64,000 bases of DNA from Ascarosepion bandense (lineage: Eukaryota > Mollusca > Cephalopoda > Sepiida > Sepiidae), in contig JBBBDQ010000914.1 in assembly GCA_037127315.1 (NCBI GenBank), positions 692,501 to 756,500 on the forward strand, read 5' to 3'. Positions 52,235 through 64,000 of this stretch are shown here, piece by piece (within the stretch, counting starts at the first letter, position 1; each line of letters opens with the position of its first letter). The position numbers were made by a program, and so were the translations under genes. Below the pieces are notes generated by a model that ran no database searches, was not told the origin of the DNA, and saw only the letters and a program-made list of their open reading frames with translations.

Positions 52235-52715
52235 TGCCAGATATGGGCGAGTGATCCTGCTATTCATCATGAAGTTCTCAACAAAAACCAAAGAAGAATC
52301 TGCAATATAATCGATCCTGATGTGGCAATCCGCTTTAAGTCACTTTATCACTTCTGTCTTTTCTACAATTATTGACAGCTGCTCTGATGAGCTTTTCCAC
52401 TTATCTCCACCACATATATTTACTCGTGCAATAAGGACCTACCCTTTTACCGTCGAACTAGTGAAATGTAACAGACTTTTCTACTCTAACAGTTTCTTTT
52501 CTCACACTTCCTTTTTGTGAAACTCACTTTCATTTGCATATCTCCAAATGTTTAAATGCAACATCGATTGTCATCTTTTATTTGCTTGATTCCCATCAAT
52601 TTATTAATATTTCTTCGACATCCACTGTATCTTTTTTTTCTCACTGTAACCCCCTGGGCACCAGTGGCATATCTGTATTATTTAAGGTGATATGATTATG
52701 AAAAAAGATAAATTG
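52235..52715 (+). pseudogene. LINE family A C-terminus and 3' end
   Basis: NKNQRRICNIIDPDVAIRF is readable near 52,270-52,335. The open stretch 52,320-52,520 ends LSPPHIFTRAIRTYPFTVEL and NRLFYSNSFFSHTSFL, matching the C-terminal region of the copy at 38,692-39,084. The 3' UTR ends near 52,700 with CCCCCTGGGCACCAGTGGCA and AAGGTGATATGATTATGAAA. 5'-truncated, as usual for LINEs. Gives the best view of the coding end joined to the family 3' terminus. Confidence 0.8.
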
Positions 52716-52719
52716 TATA

Positions 52720-53255
52720 CAATTTGTGATGGATAAATAACTGTCTAAATTTTTCATAAATCAAAACTACACTAACGTTTCATTTAAACAGATATATTTA
52801 CCAAAATTACCTAAAAATATCTTGAAATACTAAACAGTAGATTTATTGAATAAAATCGCTAGCGGCTTGAACCCCGATCTCCAGACGACTTTGGAATATT
52901 CTGCTATAAACTGAGTGAAGTTTGGTAGACGGATCTCTTTGAGGAGTCGTAGATGGTAGTGGTAACTCGAAGTCATCCTAGCCTTGTTCAGACTGTTTTT
53001 CATGGTAGATAATGCGATCTCTCCCAGAAACTTTACCTAAAATCCCTTGAGTATAGTTGCACTATAAACAACTCTGTGGATGCCGAACAAACACAAGTGT
53101 GCCTGAGCAGGCGTCTATAATAGGGAAGAGCTAGCCACCATCGAACACAGGTATCCTCGAATACAAGTGCCAAACCATTATATATATATGTATCAATTTA
53201 TGAACATTTATGTTTTAATTAGTACATATAGATATAATTATGTTTATATGTGTAT
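52720..53255. other. Unassigned sequence
   Basis: 52,850-53,170 has more balanced composition and may be an unrecognised retroelement end; the frames are broken. Confidence 0.4.
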
Positions 53256-53257
<2 letters not shown>

Positions 53258-53315
<58 letters not shown>

Positions 53316-53515
53316 GTTTATAAATGTATGCGTATAGATACGTATATTTAGAACTTATATGTAGGCCTGTAAAAATATTTATTCAAGTGACTATCATATA
53401 TATATATATGCATAATATCTATGCAAACAAGTAAGCATATATATATATGCATATGCCTATATATATATTATGCATATGCATGTATATATGCATACTTATA
53501 TATATATACATGTAC

Positions 53516-53546
<31 letters not shown>

Positions 53547-54137
53547 CACACACACACATATATATATATACATACATACATACATACAAATGTAACTATA
53601 AATGTCTGTTTGTAAAAATAGTATATATGAATATATTTTATGTATATACATGTTTGCATATTTATGTATATATATATACATCTCAGTATACATGTATATA
53701 TGTGTATGTATGCATAGATATGTGTATATATGTATATGTATATATGCATGTAATGTATGTAAAGGCGTATATATATTTGTATGCGTTTTATATATGTTGG
53801 TGTGTATGTTTATATATATATATGTATGATTTTCTGTATCTATATATATAAATATGTGTTTTTATATATGCACGTGCGTATATATACATACATGTATATG
53901 TATGCGTATGTATGTATGTATGTATGTATGTATGTATGTATGTATGTTTATACCTATGTATATTTATGCATGCATATGTATCTATATATAATAATATATA
54001 TATGTGTGTGTGATATATGTAATATATGTACGTAAGTGTTTATATACGTTCGTATATTAGTGTATTTATATATTGAATGTGTGAAAATATGTTTGAACTG
54101 GTATACGTCTCACGCACACACAAACACCCACACATAA

Positions 54138-54212
<75 letters not shown>
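53258..54212. repeat. Microsatellite field, (CA), (TA), (TATG) and (TG) repeats
   Basis: Nearly 1 kb of purine-pyrimidine alternating sequence, with (CA)-(TA) at 53,258-53,314, (TATG)n at 53,906-53,946 and (TA)-(TG) at 54,137-54,210. All six frames give Tyr/Ile/Val/Cys-rich translations with no coding value. Confidence 0.95.
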
Positions 54213-54219
<7 letters not shown>

Positions 54220-54289
54220 AAGAATTTTGGTTTTTCCGCTGATCCTAGTGTTGGTCAGAATGTCCTGAACCTTTCCTCATCCTAGTTGA

Positions 54290-54945
54290 CTATGGCGGAA
54301 TTACCTATTTTTTTTTTGTATGGGTTGGATTTTTGTGTCTCCCTTGCATATTAAACGAGGGGAGATTTATTCAGATTTTGAAATTTTGTTTTCTCGGTTG
54401 TCTAAACTTCAGTCCAATTCGCCCAGCAAAGATAGTGACCTAAAGGTTAAATTGAATGATATTGCACATTCCTACGCAGGTACTCCTGTTTCTTTAATGA
54501 GTAAAAGTGGAACAGCGAGCAATATAAATTATTAATCCACTTGGCGTAAGAAGTCTTTACTCATTACAAAACCGGATAAAGGCTAATGTGCCGTCAATCT
54601 TTATTATCGAGCTTATGTTAACAGATAATGACTATCCTTGAAGATATTTCTAAATTTGTTTGGTTAGATCTAGTAGACATATATTATTCTACAATGTCTA
54701 TTGAGACCAAATTCCCAAAACGCTTACTTAAATGGGTTAAAAGTAAGGTTTTACTCTCTGAAATTGCTAATGATATTAGACCTACGGGCTCTATTCATCG
54801 TCGTCTTTATGATTTACCCAAAACACATATGGATGGCACTCCATTTGGAACTATGTTATCTATGATGGGGTTTCTCCAACATGGCGTGTCTAAATGGCTT
54901 GCGACAATGTTACAGCCTGTTTTGGAACAAAATCTATATTAAAAA
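54290..54945 (+). pseudogene. Penelope-like element fragment (N-terminus to start of RT)
   Basis: Open stretch 54,320-54,535 reads VSPLHIKRGEIYSDFEILFS and LNDIAHSYAGTPVSL. After a stop come LLITKPDKG and LYYRAYVNR. The open stretch 54,628-54,942 reads FPKRLLKWVKSKVLLSEIAN, IRPTGSIHRRLYDLPKTHMD and GFLQHGVSKWLATMLQPVLE. These match the N-terminal region of a widespread PLE lineage (ITKPDKGSGVVIL, RPTGSxRPRxYGLPKTHK, RVSKWLAxLLQPVL). The catalytic RT motifs are missing because the sequence breaks off at about 54,945. It could be the same lineage as the 39,738-40,445 fragment. Confidence 0.85.
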
Positions 54946-54949
54946 CAAA

Positions 54950-55523
54950 TTCTATATTAAAACTTCATTTGCTTTTTTTATTTCATACAGCGTTATCCGT
55001 TAGCCAGCAAACTTTTTTGTTCTTATGACATTTATAGCTTTTGTTATCTGCGTTCCTTTAGCTGAATATATTGATATATGTGCTGATGCTTTAAATCTGA
55101 GTCAGTTTTTAACCCCGGTCATTCCTGAGGAGATATTCGTAGAACTGATTCAATTTGCTACGATGTCCTTTGAAATTTAGTTTAAACTAAATGTCGATTT
55201 CATACACGCTTATCTTAGTTTTGACTTAAATACCTATATCTGACGAGACGCGTGATTCTAACATTTCAAAACCTTATTTCGGAATAATTTAAGCTGTCTC
55301 CTGAAAAAACACTGCCAAAATAAACGAAAATTACAACGCCTTTTTGTCTATTTGAGTTAACAAAGATATTTGGTTCAGTATAAAGCTGTCAGAGGAAAAG
55401 TGGGTAAATCACCTTTGTTTTCTTTTAGCTAATAGTAAAACCAAAATTACGAACAAACTTAGTGGACAGGTACACGACAGCCTGCATATCTTCTTCCGTG
55501 TCAGACACCAGTTAAGCATCATC

Positions 55524-55586
<63 letters not shown>

Positions 55587-57975
55587 TAGATGTATATCCA
55601 GGCATTGATCAAGGATTCTAGTGGTTTTGTTGCAATGGTAAGGTAAGGCCTATTCAAAAACTTCAGTATGATTTTGCCGTGACGTGTAAATTTAAAAAAA
55701 TGCGAAATAAGCATTGGTTTTTGTTTTGTTTGTAAAACAGGATTTATGCTTGCTCAATTATGTATGTACAATCGAAAGAACAGAAGCGGGCGTTATGGGA
55801 TCCTTTAATGTGATGCGATGATGGTGGAATGCAGAAGAACAGTTGACAGGTGGCTGATTAGAGAGATGATAAAGTGTATGGAGTTCACAAGTGACAGAAC
55901 TGTAAAAACAATTTCCGAGTAAGGAAGGAAACTCTGAACTTTTACGTTTCATAGGAATTACCATACAATAAAAACAAACTTCAAATACACAAAAAAAGTA
56001 AATTATTTATAAAAACTTGAAGCAAAACGATTTTTATAAAACTTTTAAATTTTTTGATAAGCAATATAATAATCAAATCTTAACTGAAAAATCTAACCGC
56101 AACAGTTCTTTGAAGATTTCAAAAATATTTTGGAAACTTTATACATTATTATAATAACAAAAAAAAATGAAAACAGTTCTTTTAAAATTTCATAAATAAT
56201 AGTATTTTTCTTCAGACTATAATGTCCTTAATTTTTATTATTTATTCAAGTAATGAAAAGCTAATAGCAGAGTTTTATTGACTTTTTTATTTTACTCTTC
56301 GGAGCAGATTTTTAGATACAGAGGCAAAATAAAAGAAAATAGATGATTTATATTCCCCAATGAGTCATGCATTTAACTAATAAAACCACAGACCACAACA
56401 GTGTGAAATTTATTAAAATTTCATGGATTTACGTGGGGGTGGGTAACAGAGGGAAAAATACCAAAATCTTTGAAATTTTAAAAATAATTTCATTCAGTTG
56501 TGAATGAGTACTGAAAGTGTAATTAAAATCCGACAGTTATTTGATTTTTTTCGAAAATTTACAAATTAATGTAACCGAGAAAAAGTGGGTGATGTCATCA
56601 TTACGTTTTCCATTGTAAACAGTCGTAACGTTTTGAATACCCGCTAACTCAAATCAAAACAAGATTTTCTGCCAAAATTTCGAATACTTAAGAATGTTAA
56701 AAATTACTTTGATCTTTCCTTTTAATAATAATATAAACATGTTGATAGAAAAGGTTCGCTTTTATTAAGTTTGGAACGTTTTTTATTCATACTATGTTAT
56801 TTTTTAACAATTTATGTGAGGTACCTACATATATGGAGTCAAACTTAAAGCGTGGCGTTAAAGTACAATGTTAATGCCTGTTGTTAAATTTGATCTGCCC
56901 TCTGTATGCTTTTGTGGGTCAGTTAGTAGAGAAGCTGGTATCGATAAACCAAATGATATGAGGATAATTTACATCGAAAGTGTATTCATTGTTTACGCTT
57001 ATACGAACTACAAATAACAGGTAATTTTGGAGAGCCATGATCGCTAATACTCTAAACGAACATAGTATATAGAATAGAGAATATTTGCTGATCGCCAGAA
57101 ACTGGAAACGGGTAATTCGTCAGCGTATTTAGTGATTTACTCGCAAGCTTTCCTATACTTTCAATTAATTGATTTATCGGTTCGTTTTCTACGCATCATC
57201 ATCTGGTTATTTAAAGCCAAGTTGTTTTAGATTGTAAGATTTGTTTATTTCAGATAATAATAGATTTGTAATACATATCGTACTAAGAAACTCAAATCAT
57301 ATCTTTTCCAAGGTTATTTGCGCATAAGTGAATAACAATTCTGAGCTATTATCTCTTACAGCAACCGCACACCAAATATTACAGCACATGGTATTCACGA
57401 ACGACCTACCATCTAGGTACTGAACAGGCTCGACGTTGCTTAACTTTAGTAATTGTCCAGGAATCGCTGATTCAATGTGATGTGTCCGTATGCCCCATCT
57501 TTACCAGATAAAATATCATTTATACAATGTAAATGTTATGGAAGTTGATAGATGTAATCAAAACTTTTTTTATTGTATATTGATACCTGAAGAAAAGATT
57601 GTTTTGTAATAATAATTATATCATCTTCAGATGAACGAATCAATAAGGTTTTGCTGTGCTAATTATTTTAGTGTATTTTGTGAAACAAGTGATATAACTT
57701 TGAGAAGATATCGCGGGAAAAAATATTTACCTGTGAAAAGAAGATCAGTTGCAATAATTTGCATTGAGGTACCTTGACTTTAAATTTCATCTAATTATTC
57801 AAGTTTAATAAAATCTTTGGTTCTTATTTAAAAAAATGAACGGAATTTTATTTACAGAAATACGCATTCTAATTCTCTTGACACATCTAGTAAACGAATC
57901 CGATACATGCTAAAAAAAATAAGAAAAATAAAAACGACTTGTTCAGAAAATATCAATATGGACTCTTAAAAATAA
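54950..57975. other. AT-rich stretch, no gene recognised
   Basis: (TA)n at 55,531-55,585. A possible head-part relic of SINE family 1 lies near 57,300-57,390 (CCAAGGTTATTTGCGCATAA). No coding signal. Confidence 0.5.
55531..55585. repeat. (TA)n microsatellite
   Basis: About 55 bases of TA. Confidence 0.98.
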
Positions 57976-57990
57976 ACCTACATTCCACCA

Positions 57991-58247
57991 TGGATGTGCG
58001 TTGTGGTGCTGTGGAACAAGAAATTGGGGAGCCGAGTTGTAATTCTAGTTGAATTCATTGCGTTCACTTCGCGTAAATACACATGAATAAGGTATTATTC
58101 CCTCCAGTTATGAGTTAAATAACAGAATGTATTGGATTCTATAGCCTTGGCTGGCAACCAGTCTACCACAGGAAGTAATGGCATCCTAGTGCGGGATAAT
58201 CTTCTGCCCAGTCAGTGTATCAGATAGGGCACTTAAATGACTGACTG
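57991..58247 (+). mobile_element. tRNA-derived SINE (family 1), forward copy with target-site duplication
   Basis: Head TGCGTTGTGGTGCTGTGGAA and a degraded B-box GAGTTGTAATTC, body GGCAACCAGTCTACCACAGG, tail ACTTAAATGACTGACTG. Flanked by ACATTCCACCA at 57,980-57,990 and 58,248-58,258, an exact 11-base duplication. The only forward-oriented copy of this family here. Confidence 0.92.
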
Positions 58248-58258
58248 ACATTCCACCA

Positions 58259-58850
58259 ATTCTGAATTTTAGCTTGCCAACATCAAAACGACATTCACAT
58301 GTTTGAGCCATCCAGATTTTCTTCGAATTCCATTTGTAAGAAGGAAGTTCCACTCACACAGTTTCTCAAGATTGGCTGCATTGCACCATAGATTCCCTGG
58401 AAGATGTTCAGTAAAATATTAACCACTTCAAAGTCTTGGGGCGTACCATTATCTATCCTAAACACTTTTATCTGCATTTGCTTCTTCTTATGTCCATAAA
58501 ACTACTTTATTCAGTAACCCCTTCTTTGAATGTCTCTTAGACCTTGTGTTGGTGTAAACATTTTGAAAGTATGAATACCATGGATACTAATGACAGGTTC
58601 TCTTTGTAACAAAGCACCACTTTAACAAGACACCATTTAAGACATTCTAAGAATATTAAAATGTCAGTAATTAAAACTGTCAGTTGTATTTCTTTATTAA
58701 TGTAAGATTAATATTACTTGTTTACGTCATTATCCATTAACTCTGGTGCTCTAAAGACCTATTCAACTTCTATGCTTTTGGCTCTTTATACTAATGTTCA
58801 CACGATACATGTCTCAAGAACCACTGAAACTAGACTGTTACTGCAGGATG
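58259..58850. other. Unassigned sequence
   Basis: A 60-codon reverse frame at 58,295-58,477 is not recognised. Confidence 0.4.
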
Positions 58851-58855
58851 TTATA

Positions 58856-59052
58856 TCAGTGAGTTAAGTGCCACATGTGATACACGCTTGTGAGATCATG
58901 TCTCTTTCGAAACGTAACTGATTGGGAAAAAGATAATCCTGCAGTAGGTTGCCATTACTTTCTGCTGTAGAGAAGTTGCCAGCCAAGGCTATAGATCTCA
59001 AACTATCCTGTTATTTAACCCAAAAATGGACGGAAGAGAGGGATTAATTAAA
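58856..59052 (-). mobile_element. tRNA-derived SINE (family 1), tail half
   Basis: Tail and body (GTGAGTTAAGTGCCACATG, TTGCCAGCCAAGGCTATAG) are present; the head is missing beyond about 59,052. Confidence 0.75.
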
Positions 59053-59054
59053 TA

Positions 59055-62000
59055 TAAGAAAAAACTGGATTTCACAGTGTTATGCAGAAAAGATAAACAT
59101 TTTCGTGCGTGTTTTGCAAAGCATCGGTTCTTGGTGAGAAGCTATCAGAATGGACCTTACTTCTTCTTATTGGAATAGGAAGAAAATGGAGATGATTCAC
59201 ACTCATCTACCAAAACATGACATTTATTCTGATTGCGCTTGTTTAAAAGGTTGCATGTTCCTTTACAAATACAGAAATAAAAATAATTTGTCAAACCTTG
59301 CGAACTATATAAACGTGTCAAATTACTTTCTGAAACGTGTCATTTGAACACTTGAGTATATGCTGGAAATATAAGCTGAATTCAGTGCTAAAAGCAATGT
59401 GATGTCCCTCTTTTACTATGGGTAACGTCAATAAAATGTGATATGATCACGCAGACGACCACTGCACATTAAACGTTTTACATTTCACATTGGTTGCATT
59501 TTACTGCATATTTCAAAGTATAAAAGAAAACTAATAAAAATAAAGATTTTTATAAAATCAATATTTTTTACTTGGTCTTATCTCAGAATAGGCAAACCGA
59601 AATTGAGCTCAAACATTATTACTATGAAGTGAGGTTATACTACAACAGTAGCATCATATACAGACGAACGGTTGTAATTCTTAGATATAATATCGACACA
59701 GTCGTGCTGTTCCTTAAAAACGTCTGTTTAAAAATATACTTTTCTACTATCTTTTACGTTTGAGTAGTATCACAGATCCAAAAGATTATGTCCACCTTTT
59801 CAGCTTGTCGTTTCCTGAGTAGATATTTGGACTTCGACACTGTTGTTAACAAGAATGTTTACATGTTCTTGTACCAGACTCTTAGTTTTATTTTTGTATT
59901 TTATGAAAAATGTTTTTTATTTTAAAAAATCCTATCGCGTATTTCATTCTATGTCGATTTGTTGAAAACATGATATAGATAGTTTAGTTAACTCCGCATA
60001 GATATCCAAACCATTTCCATTGAGGAAAACTTCCAGTGGAACAAAATAAACGGGTCGTTTTGTGTTGTATTAGTGCTAAAGTTTTTTTTTCTCATTGTTA
60101 TCTTCTTTTTATGCATACAACTACATAATATTTTAGAATTCGACCGCACCAGTTTCAGATATCTTTTTTTCTTACTGTTGCTATTTTTTTTCTTTCAATC
60201 TAAGTTAAGTTAAATAAACGCAATTTTTGTTTTTGATATGCTTCATCAGATGAAAGTCGAAACTGTCAACGGTATCAGAAACAATGATTTCGAAGGATGG
60301 TCTTGATAATTTTTTATCTTTCAAAATGAATATCTAAGTAAGCATCCAATAATTTAACTTTTATTCTCTAAATCCTTTCAGCGATTTACTCTAAGTCGCT
60401 TAATTTGATACTAAGCTGTTTATGCCTCCACTGAGGTTCGGCTTCGTGCACTAGGCTTATTGTTAGAAAAAAAGGCTTCATTCTTACATTAAGTTGTTGG
60501 CAAAGTAGATCATTTACATATTTATTGTTGCTATCACTTGCCAAACGTCAGTCTAATCTTGCTGGCTGCCATTACCAATAATGTAAATATTTTATACTTA
60601 CGGGAACACCCGATGCATATGATACAGTAGAAATAAAGGTGATTATCCAGCAAAGTTCGTCATCAGACTGTCAAGTTCTTTATTAGCATTACTTTGTACT
60701 GCCTCTGTATTTGCCTGTTCTAACCAGAGAAGATTATGGCTAGAAATCGAGTGACATGTAATTGTTACTTAACCCTAACATCCTCTTCTTTATTTTTACC
60801 GTCTACCGTGATTCTTTTGTCTGATTGATCTGAAACATTCTTCAAGTCAACGCAAATTCTTCAGACTCCGTCACTATTGCTTTGGTATCAGTTCGTGAAA
60901 TATTTTTGACATTCGTCTTCCCTGACTTTCATGTATCATTTGTTGCATTTTAGACAATGCGTGAGGATGGCCACATTTTGCTGTATTTTTACTAGCATTT
61001 CTTTCATCCTAATTTTCTTATATTAATGTCCACTCATTAAAAGACACAAGAATCACTCAGCGTAGATGTAATTTCAATATAACATTACAACAGATTAATA
61101 AATTCAGTTTAGGAGGAAGTGAAGGAAAGTAAACAGTTAAAGCTAAAGATCAAGCTTGAAGTGATAGCGAAACACACTGTCTGGGTTCTATTCTCCAAAG
61201 CAGCAATTCTCGGAAAGAAACTGTCTGAGTGGACCATGTTTCTTACGAATACAAAGTGAATGAGGATGATTCATCCTTTGTGTACGTGGTATGGTGCCTC
61301 CGTGCTTCAAAAGCCAGGGCTGTTTAAGCCAAAGAATGTAGCTTGCCAGAACACATGTCATGGATATAGCAATAAAAGAGCTTGATGATACATAATTTTG
61401 TCTGTGGGATAAGTTGAAGATTATTTATCACCCACAAGGTAGCATAAATATTTTGTTAATTTCGAGAATTGCATAAGAATACCTTGCTTGGCGTTAAATT
61501 CTTTCAGTAATATCTCAAATATCAGCTGTTTCAACATATTTTTCAAATTAGTAGTTAGTGTTTTTAGGCATGTTGATCTTAACGAATTCCATCATTATTC
61601 GAACCATTTAAAATGGCGCTAAACAATCACAAACAAAATTTGTACCAAATAACAGAAACCACATCACTTGAGGACTGCCAAAATCAGGAACAACTAAAAT
61701 GAATAGCACACATAACTCGAAGAGAAAATAATAACATAACGTCTTCAATATTTTAATAAAAGATTATGAAGGAAGCTCCCATCAGTATTGGAGAACGTAA
61801 TAATAGTGGATTTGAGAAACATAAAAATTAGTAAAAAATAACGATTGAAAACCTTTCTATTTAATAAAATACAGATATAATATTACTAATACAAAGTCAA
61901 CTAAACAAATTTAGAATAATTTCTGAAGAATTTTTTTAATTTCCCCCAAACTCTCAATGGAGGAACCATGTTTGAAAGGTTTGTTTTTCTTCACCCCAAG

Positions 62001-62320
62001 CAATTTTTCTACTTTATTTTATCGTAAGAACATTTTGTGTAATTTGTTTCACGATAGAAAAAAAATCTTGCACAGATACCAACGACATTTTTGTCCCCAT
62101 GCATTCGTGTGTACTCTTAATGAACCTCTTATATTAGGTAACTAGAGTCGCTTATTGAAACGTACTTCAATGATTAATATATATATAAAAGATATTTGAC
62201 GTTCTTTTGTATTTTTGCATGTTCTCTTGAACGTAATATCGTAATAATGGCGTTTATTGTAGTAAGTTATCGGTGGAAAGAAACAAAATTCTTACTTATA
62301 ATCAAACAGAATTGCCGAAG
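59055..62320. other. Unassigned sequence, no gene recognised
   Basis: Mixed AT-rich sequence with few microsatellites. 59,105-59,170 and 61,190-61,260 share a diverged segment (AAAGCA...TCTCGG/TCTTGG...TGGACC). Frames at 59,150-59,347 and 59,572-59,763 lack known domains. Confidence 0.45.
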
Positions 62321-62321
62321 A

Positions 62322-64000
62322 TATTATTATTATTGTGTCATTTTTCATCATATTTCGATTTCTGCTTTGGTCTCACTACCAACCATGTCTGCGGGGAGAC
62401 CTAAGGCAGGTAGTGGCGTGTTGTTATGACTCCATTTCATGTTTTTCTATCTTCCCTATCATCCCCAGCATTACATAGATAACGTTTTCCTTAGTGTGTG
62501 GGCTGTACTTAATAAGACAATTTTTTGTATATCTCTTAAGCTGGGGTTTCCAGGGATTCTTTCAATGTGTTGTTTTGTTCCATTTTTTATCATTCCAAGT
62601 GCACCTACTATCACTGGCACAACTCTTGTTTTCAATTTCCACATTTTTTCTATTTCAATTTCCAGGTCTTTATATTTTGACAGTTTTTCAAATTCCTTGA
62701 TTGCTATGTTACAATCCGCTGGACAAGCCATATCAATTAATAGACAAGTTTTCTCCTTCTGGTTTTTAACAATAATGTCTGGCCTGTTTGCTTCAATTTT
62801 TCTGTCTGTGTAGATGGTGTAATCCCATAGAATGGTTACATCTTCTATTTCGGTAACCGGTGCTGGATGATGTTCATACCAGTGTTTGTTTACAGCTTTT
62901 CCATAATGTTTGCACATTGCCCAATGTAAATATTGCCCAACTCTATCGTGGCGATTTTTATATTCGTTTGGGGCAAGCACAGAACAGCCTGAGATTAGGT
63001 GGTCTATTGTTTCTTGGTGTTTATCACAAAGCCTGCATTTTGGATCCATATTATTATGCATAATATTTGCCTGAAAGTTTCTCGTGAAAAGACTTTGGTC
63101 TTGTGCTGCAAGTATAAATCCTTCAGTTTCAGACTTTAATCCAGATGCACGTAACCATCGATGAGTATTAACTTTGTCAACATTGGATTTATTGGCACGT
63201 ACTGGATATTGGCCATGCAGAGGTTTGTCTTGCCAGCGCTGTTTCATCTTTTCAAGAGCTTTATCTTTGGCTTTCATTTTCATATTTTTTGCCGCAATAG
63301 TTGGTTCTTGGCTACTGTTTTGCTTTTCTACAGAATCTACTAACTGTAATTCTTGTTTGTATTTACTGCCTTCCTTTATTATTGAATATTTTTTCTTTCT
63401 TTCTTCATGTTGCCTTACTAATTGTATCATCCAATCCTTTGTTGTTTCTATGTATGTTAGTAAGCCAATAGTTGTTGTCTTGTATGACAATTCCAGCTGA
63501 ATAAGACCCCTTCCACCTTCTTTACGGGGTATGTATAGACGGTCTACATCAGCCTTTGGGTGATGCAGCCTATGCTTAGAAAGAAGCTTTCTTGTTTTAG
63601 CATCCATTCGCCTGATGTCGTTTAGAGTCCAGTTTAAGATGTTGAAGCTATATTGAACAACTGGGATTGCAAGGCTATTAATGGCCATAACTTTATTCTG
63701 TGAATTTAATTCAGTTTTTAATATCATTCGTAGCCTTCTATAGTACTCTTTACGCACTATTTCTTTCATTTTTTTATGGTGAATGTTTTCGCTCTCATTT
63801 ACACCTAGGTATTTATAAGCTTCTTCTGGTTTCAATTCTTTTATTGTTACAGCAGGGTCTAAGCTAATTGAGGATCTTTCTTGTATTGATCCACGTAAAA
63901 CTGTAGCTTTAGCACATTTATTCAAATTAAATTTCATTCCAATGTCTTCGCTGAAGCATTTTACAGTTTGCAGAAGACCTTCCAGCTCATTATCATTCTT
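62322..64000 (-). mobile_element. R2-type LINE, 3' part of a young copy
   Basis: Minus strand; the element enters from beyond the right edge. It holds the long ORF described next and a 3' UTR of about 150 bases, and appears to end in a short (AAT)n tail at 62,322-62,335. Flanks are ordinary AT-rich DNA, not 28S rDNA, so if it derives from the site-specific R2 group it has lost that target here. Confidence 0.8.
62471..64000 (-). CDS. R2-type LINE polyprotein, C-terminal 509 residues (partial)
   Basis: The frame is open from the window edge (64,000) to a stop at 62,471, so the N-terminal part and the RT catalytic motif lie outside. An internal Met is at 63,937; numbering from it: FNLNKCAKATVL (3-14) and YKYLGVNESE (41-50) are the post-catalytic RT/thumb region, IPVVQYSFNILNW (91-103) follows, CRLCDKHQETIDHLISGC (301-318) is a CCHC zinc knuckle, and RPDIIV (385-390) to LLIDMACPAD (399-408) is the restriction-like endonuclease (P386-D387, 14 residues, D402), followed by KYKDLEIEIEKMW (421-433). 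These are the hallmarks of R2/NeSL-type LINEs: RT copies RNA at a nick made by the endonuclease. No stop or frameshift in 1.5 kb makes this the only intact ORF in the window. Confidence 0.92.
   Translation of the reverse strand, partial: KNDNELEGLLQTVKCFSEDIGMKFNLNKCAKATVLRGSIQERSSISLDPAVTIKELKPEEAYKYLGVNESENIHHKKMKEIVRKEYYRRLRMILKTELNSQNKVMAINSLAIPVVQYSFNILNWTLNDIRRMDAKTRKLLSKHRLHHPKADVDRLYIPRKEGGRGLIQLELSYKTTTIGLLTYIETTKDWMIQLVRQHEERKKKYSIIKEGSKYKQELQLVDSVEKQNSSQEPTIAAKNMKMKAKDKALEKMKQRWQDKPLHGQYPVRANKSNVDKVNTHRWLRASGLKSETEGFILAAQDQSLFTRNFQANIMHNNMDPKCRLCDKHQETIDHLISGCSVLAPNEYKNRHDRVGQYLHWAMCKHYGKAVNKHWYEHHPAPVTEIEDVTILWDYTIYTDRKIEANRPDIIVKNQKEKTCLLIDMACPADCNIAIKEFEKLSKYKDLEIEIEKMWKLKTRVVPVIVGALGMIKNGTKQHIERIPGNPSLRDIQKIVLLSTAHTLRKTLSM

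Noticed and set aside
53421..54035. Overlapping open frames of up to 134 codons on both strands
   Set aside because: They translate (TA), (TG) and (TATG) microsatellites and have no coding value.

Overview
This window looks like non-genic or intronic DNA from a coleoid cephalopod, most likely an octopus. The reasons are a very AT-rich base composition, (TA)n, (CA)n, (GATA)n and (AAT)n microsatellites every few hundred bases, several tRNA-derived SINE families of octopus type, and a dense load of Penelope-like elements (PLEs), LINEs and mariner/Tc1 DNA transposons. I found no convincing host protein-coding exon. The only candidate host regulatory stretch is a GC-richer patch at about 900-2,040 with a TATA-like box, GCC repeats, clustered CGTCA words and a GTAAGT donor-like site; it could also be the leader of a retroelement. 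The species assignment is inference from repeat content.

Layout. 0-2 kb: GC-richer patch. 2-4.2 kb: two tRNA-like SINE copies carrying hammerhead ribozyme (HHR) motifs, around a PLE GIY-YIG remnant with its own HHR. 6.9-7.5 kb: PLE remnant. 9.8-11.8 kb: PLE whose reverse transcriptase has a GLYRDDG motif, with a near-complete HHR. 13-14.1 kb: decayed Tc1-type transposon. 17.3-17.6 kb: PLE 3' relic between microsatellites. 18.3-23.3 kb: nested SINEs, LINE 3' ends, a head-to-head SINE pair and a 156-bp tandem repeat. 26 kb: SINE with inverted tail. 28-30.4 kb: second copy of the GLYRDDG PLE. 30.8-31.5 kb: diverged short repeats. 32.7-36.3 kb: SINEs and an RTE-like LINE fragment. 37-38.2 kb: decayed mariner. 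38.5-40.4 kb: LINE copy joined to a PLE fragment. 41.6-44.0 kb: the most complete PLE, with inverted ends. 44.6 kb: the best HHR-bearing SINE copy. 45.2-45.5 kb: foldback MITE. 48.2-48.9 kb: PLE broken by an inversion. 50.5-51.85 kb: mariner split by a SINE. 52.2-52.7 kb: LINE 3' end. 53.2-54.2 kb: microsatellite field. 54.3-54.9 kb: PLE fragment. 58-59 kb: SINEs. 62.3-64 kb: an R2-type LINE whose ORF is open for 509 codons and runs off the right edge.

The genes belong to selfish elements and do not form a pathway. The recurring theme is small self-cleaving RNA: hammerhead cores occur in at least three unrelated contexts here (a tRNA-derived SINE, two PLE families, and a second SINE family whose body resembles a PLE tail). 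In several of them stem III is a short palindrome, which fits hammerheads that act as dimers. All but the R2-like ORF are broken by stops, frameshifts or truncation.
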